From DAOUMF01 sp034411955 (GTDB lineage: Bacteria; Chloroflexota; Dehalococcoidia; SM23-28-2; RBG-16-64-32): a stretch of DNA of 12,729 bases. The translations under genes were made by a program, and so were the position numbers. Below, in pieces: positions 12,655 through 12,729 of this stretch (its first letter is position 1; every line of letters begins with the position of its first letter). Below the pieces are notes generated by a model that searched no databases, was not told the DNA's origin, and was given only the letters and a program-made list of their open reading frames with translations. The stretch lies in assembly GCA_034411955.1 (NCBI GenBank), contig DAOUMF010000221.1, forward strand, positions 1 to 12,729, read 5' to 3'.

Positions 12655-12729
12655 GGGGAAGAGGCGGCCGCCCCCTCCCCCTCCCCCTCCCGCAGCCGCC
12701 GGAACTCCTCCCCCAGGATGTGCCACACC
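12651..12729 (-). CDS. C-terminus of an unidentified protein (runs off right edge)
   Basis: The minus strand reads 25 codons ending in TAA (12653-12651). An amphipathic, helix-like stretch (ILGEEFRRLRE) is followed by a Gly/Glu tail encoded by a hexanucleotide repeat, then AAASSP. The composition looks like a genuine protein end and the stop abuts the ZIP stop in a convergent arrangement, but the family cannot be named. Another minus-strand frame here encodes poly-Gly and is less credible. Confidence 0.45.
   Translation of the reverse strand, partial: VWHILGEEFRRLREGEGEGAAASSP
12671..12691. repeat. CCCCCT hexanucleotide repeat (3 units)
   Basis: Three perfect CCCCCT units followed by CCC. 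The minus strand is runs of G separated by AG, a possible G-quadruplex. It encodes the Gly/Glu tail of the partial minus-strand gene. Confidence 0.7.

Overview
This 12.7 kb, GC-rich window comes from a bacterial chromosome. Enoyl-CoA hydratase and acyl-CoA dehydrogenase paralogues, a class-III aminotransferase beside a DapB-like reductase, a CapA-type lipoprotein and a ZIP transporter, together with the base composition, fit an uncultured Chloroflexota member (Dehalococcoidia-like). That assignment is inference; there is no rRNA or other phylogenetic marker here. Gene density is high except at 510-1025 and 1629-2252. No phage, transposase, CRISPR or rRNA was found.

Layout. (1) 1-509, minus: the N-terminal 169 codons of galactokinase, running off the left edge, with a promoter at 568-595 whose spacer holds a perfect palindrome. 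(2) 582-725, minus: a short open frame resembling the C-terminus of a CPBP intramembrane protease, probably a gene remnant. (3) 1026-1628, plus: a GNAT acetyltransferase with a well-formed promoter. (4) 1629-2252: a gene-poor stretch containing three consecutive stem-loops and a 12-bp palindrome. (5) 2253-3881, minus: the most unusual gene, a 542-residue fusion of a basic repeat tail, a PD-(D/E)XK-like nuclease domain and hypoxanthine phosphoribosyltransferase. (6) 4010-7237, plus: a tight three-gene operon of alpha/beta hydrolase, DapB-like dehydrogenase and PLP aminotransferase. (7) 7364-8635, plus: an MFS exporter with its own TATAAT. (8) 8702-9508, plus: a crotonase-fold enzyme. (9) 9495-10616, minus: a CapA-like lipoprotein, overlapping the crotonase gene tail to tail and divergent from (10) 10674-11855, plus: an acyl-CoA dehydrogenase. 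(11) 11908-12654, plus: a ZIP metal transporter. (12) 12651-12729, minus: the last 25 codons of an unidentified protein.

How the genes fit together. The 4010-7237 operon could modify a small amino- or keto-compound: hydrolysis, NAD(P)-linked redox at an amino/keto carbon, then amino transfer or amino shift. The MFS protein may move a related compound. The crotonase and acyl-CoA dehydrogenase suggest acyl-CoA catabolism, but the crotonase lacks both catalytic glutamates of the classical hydratase, so its reaction is probably not simple hydration. The strongest candidate for something undescribed is the nuclease-phosphoribosyltransferase fusion with its arginine/glycine-rich repeat tail. All functional links between genes here are inference.
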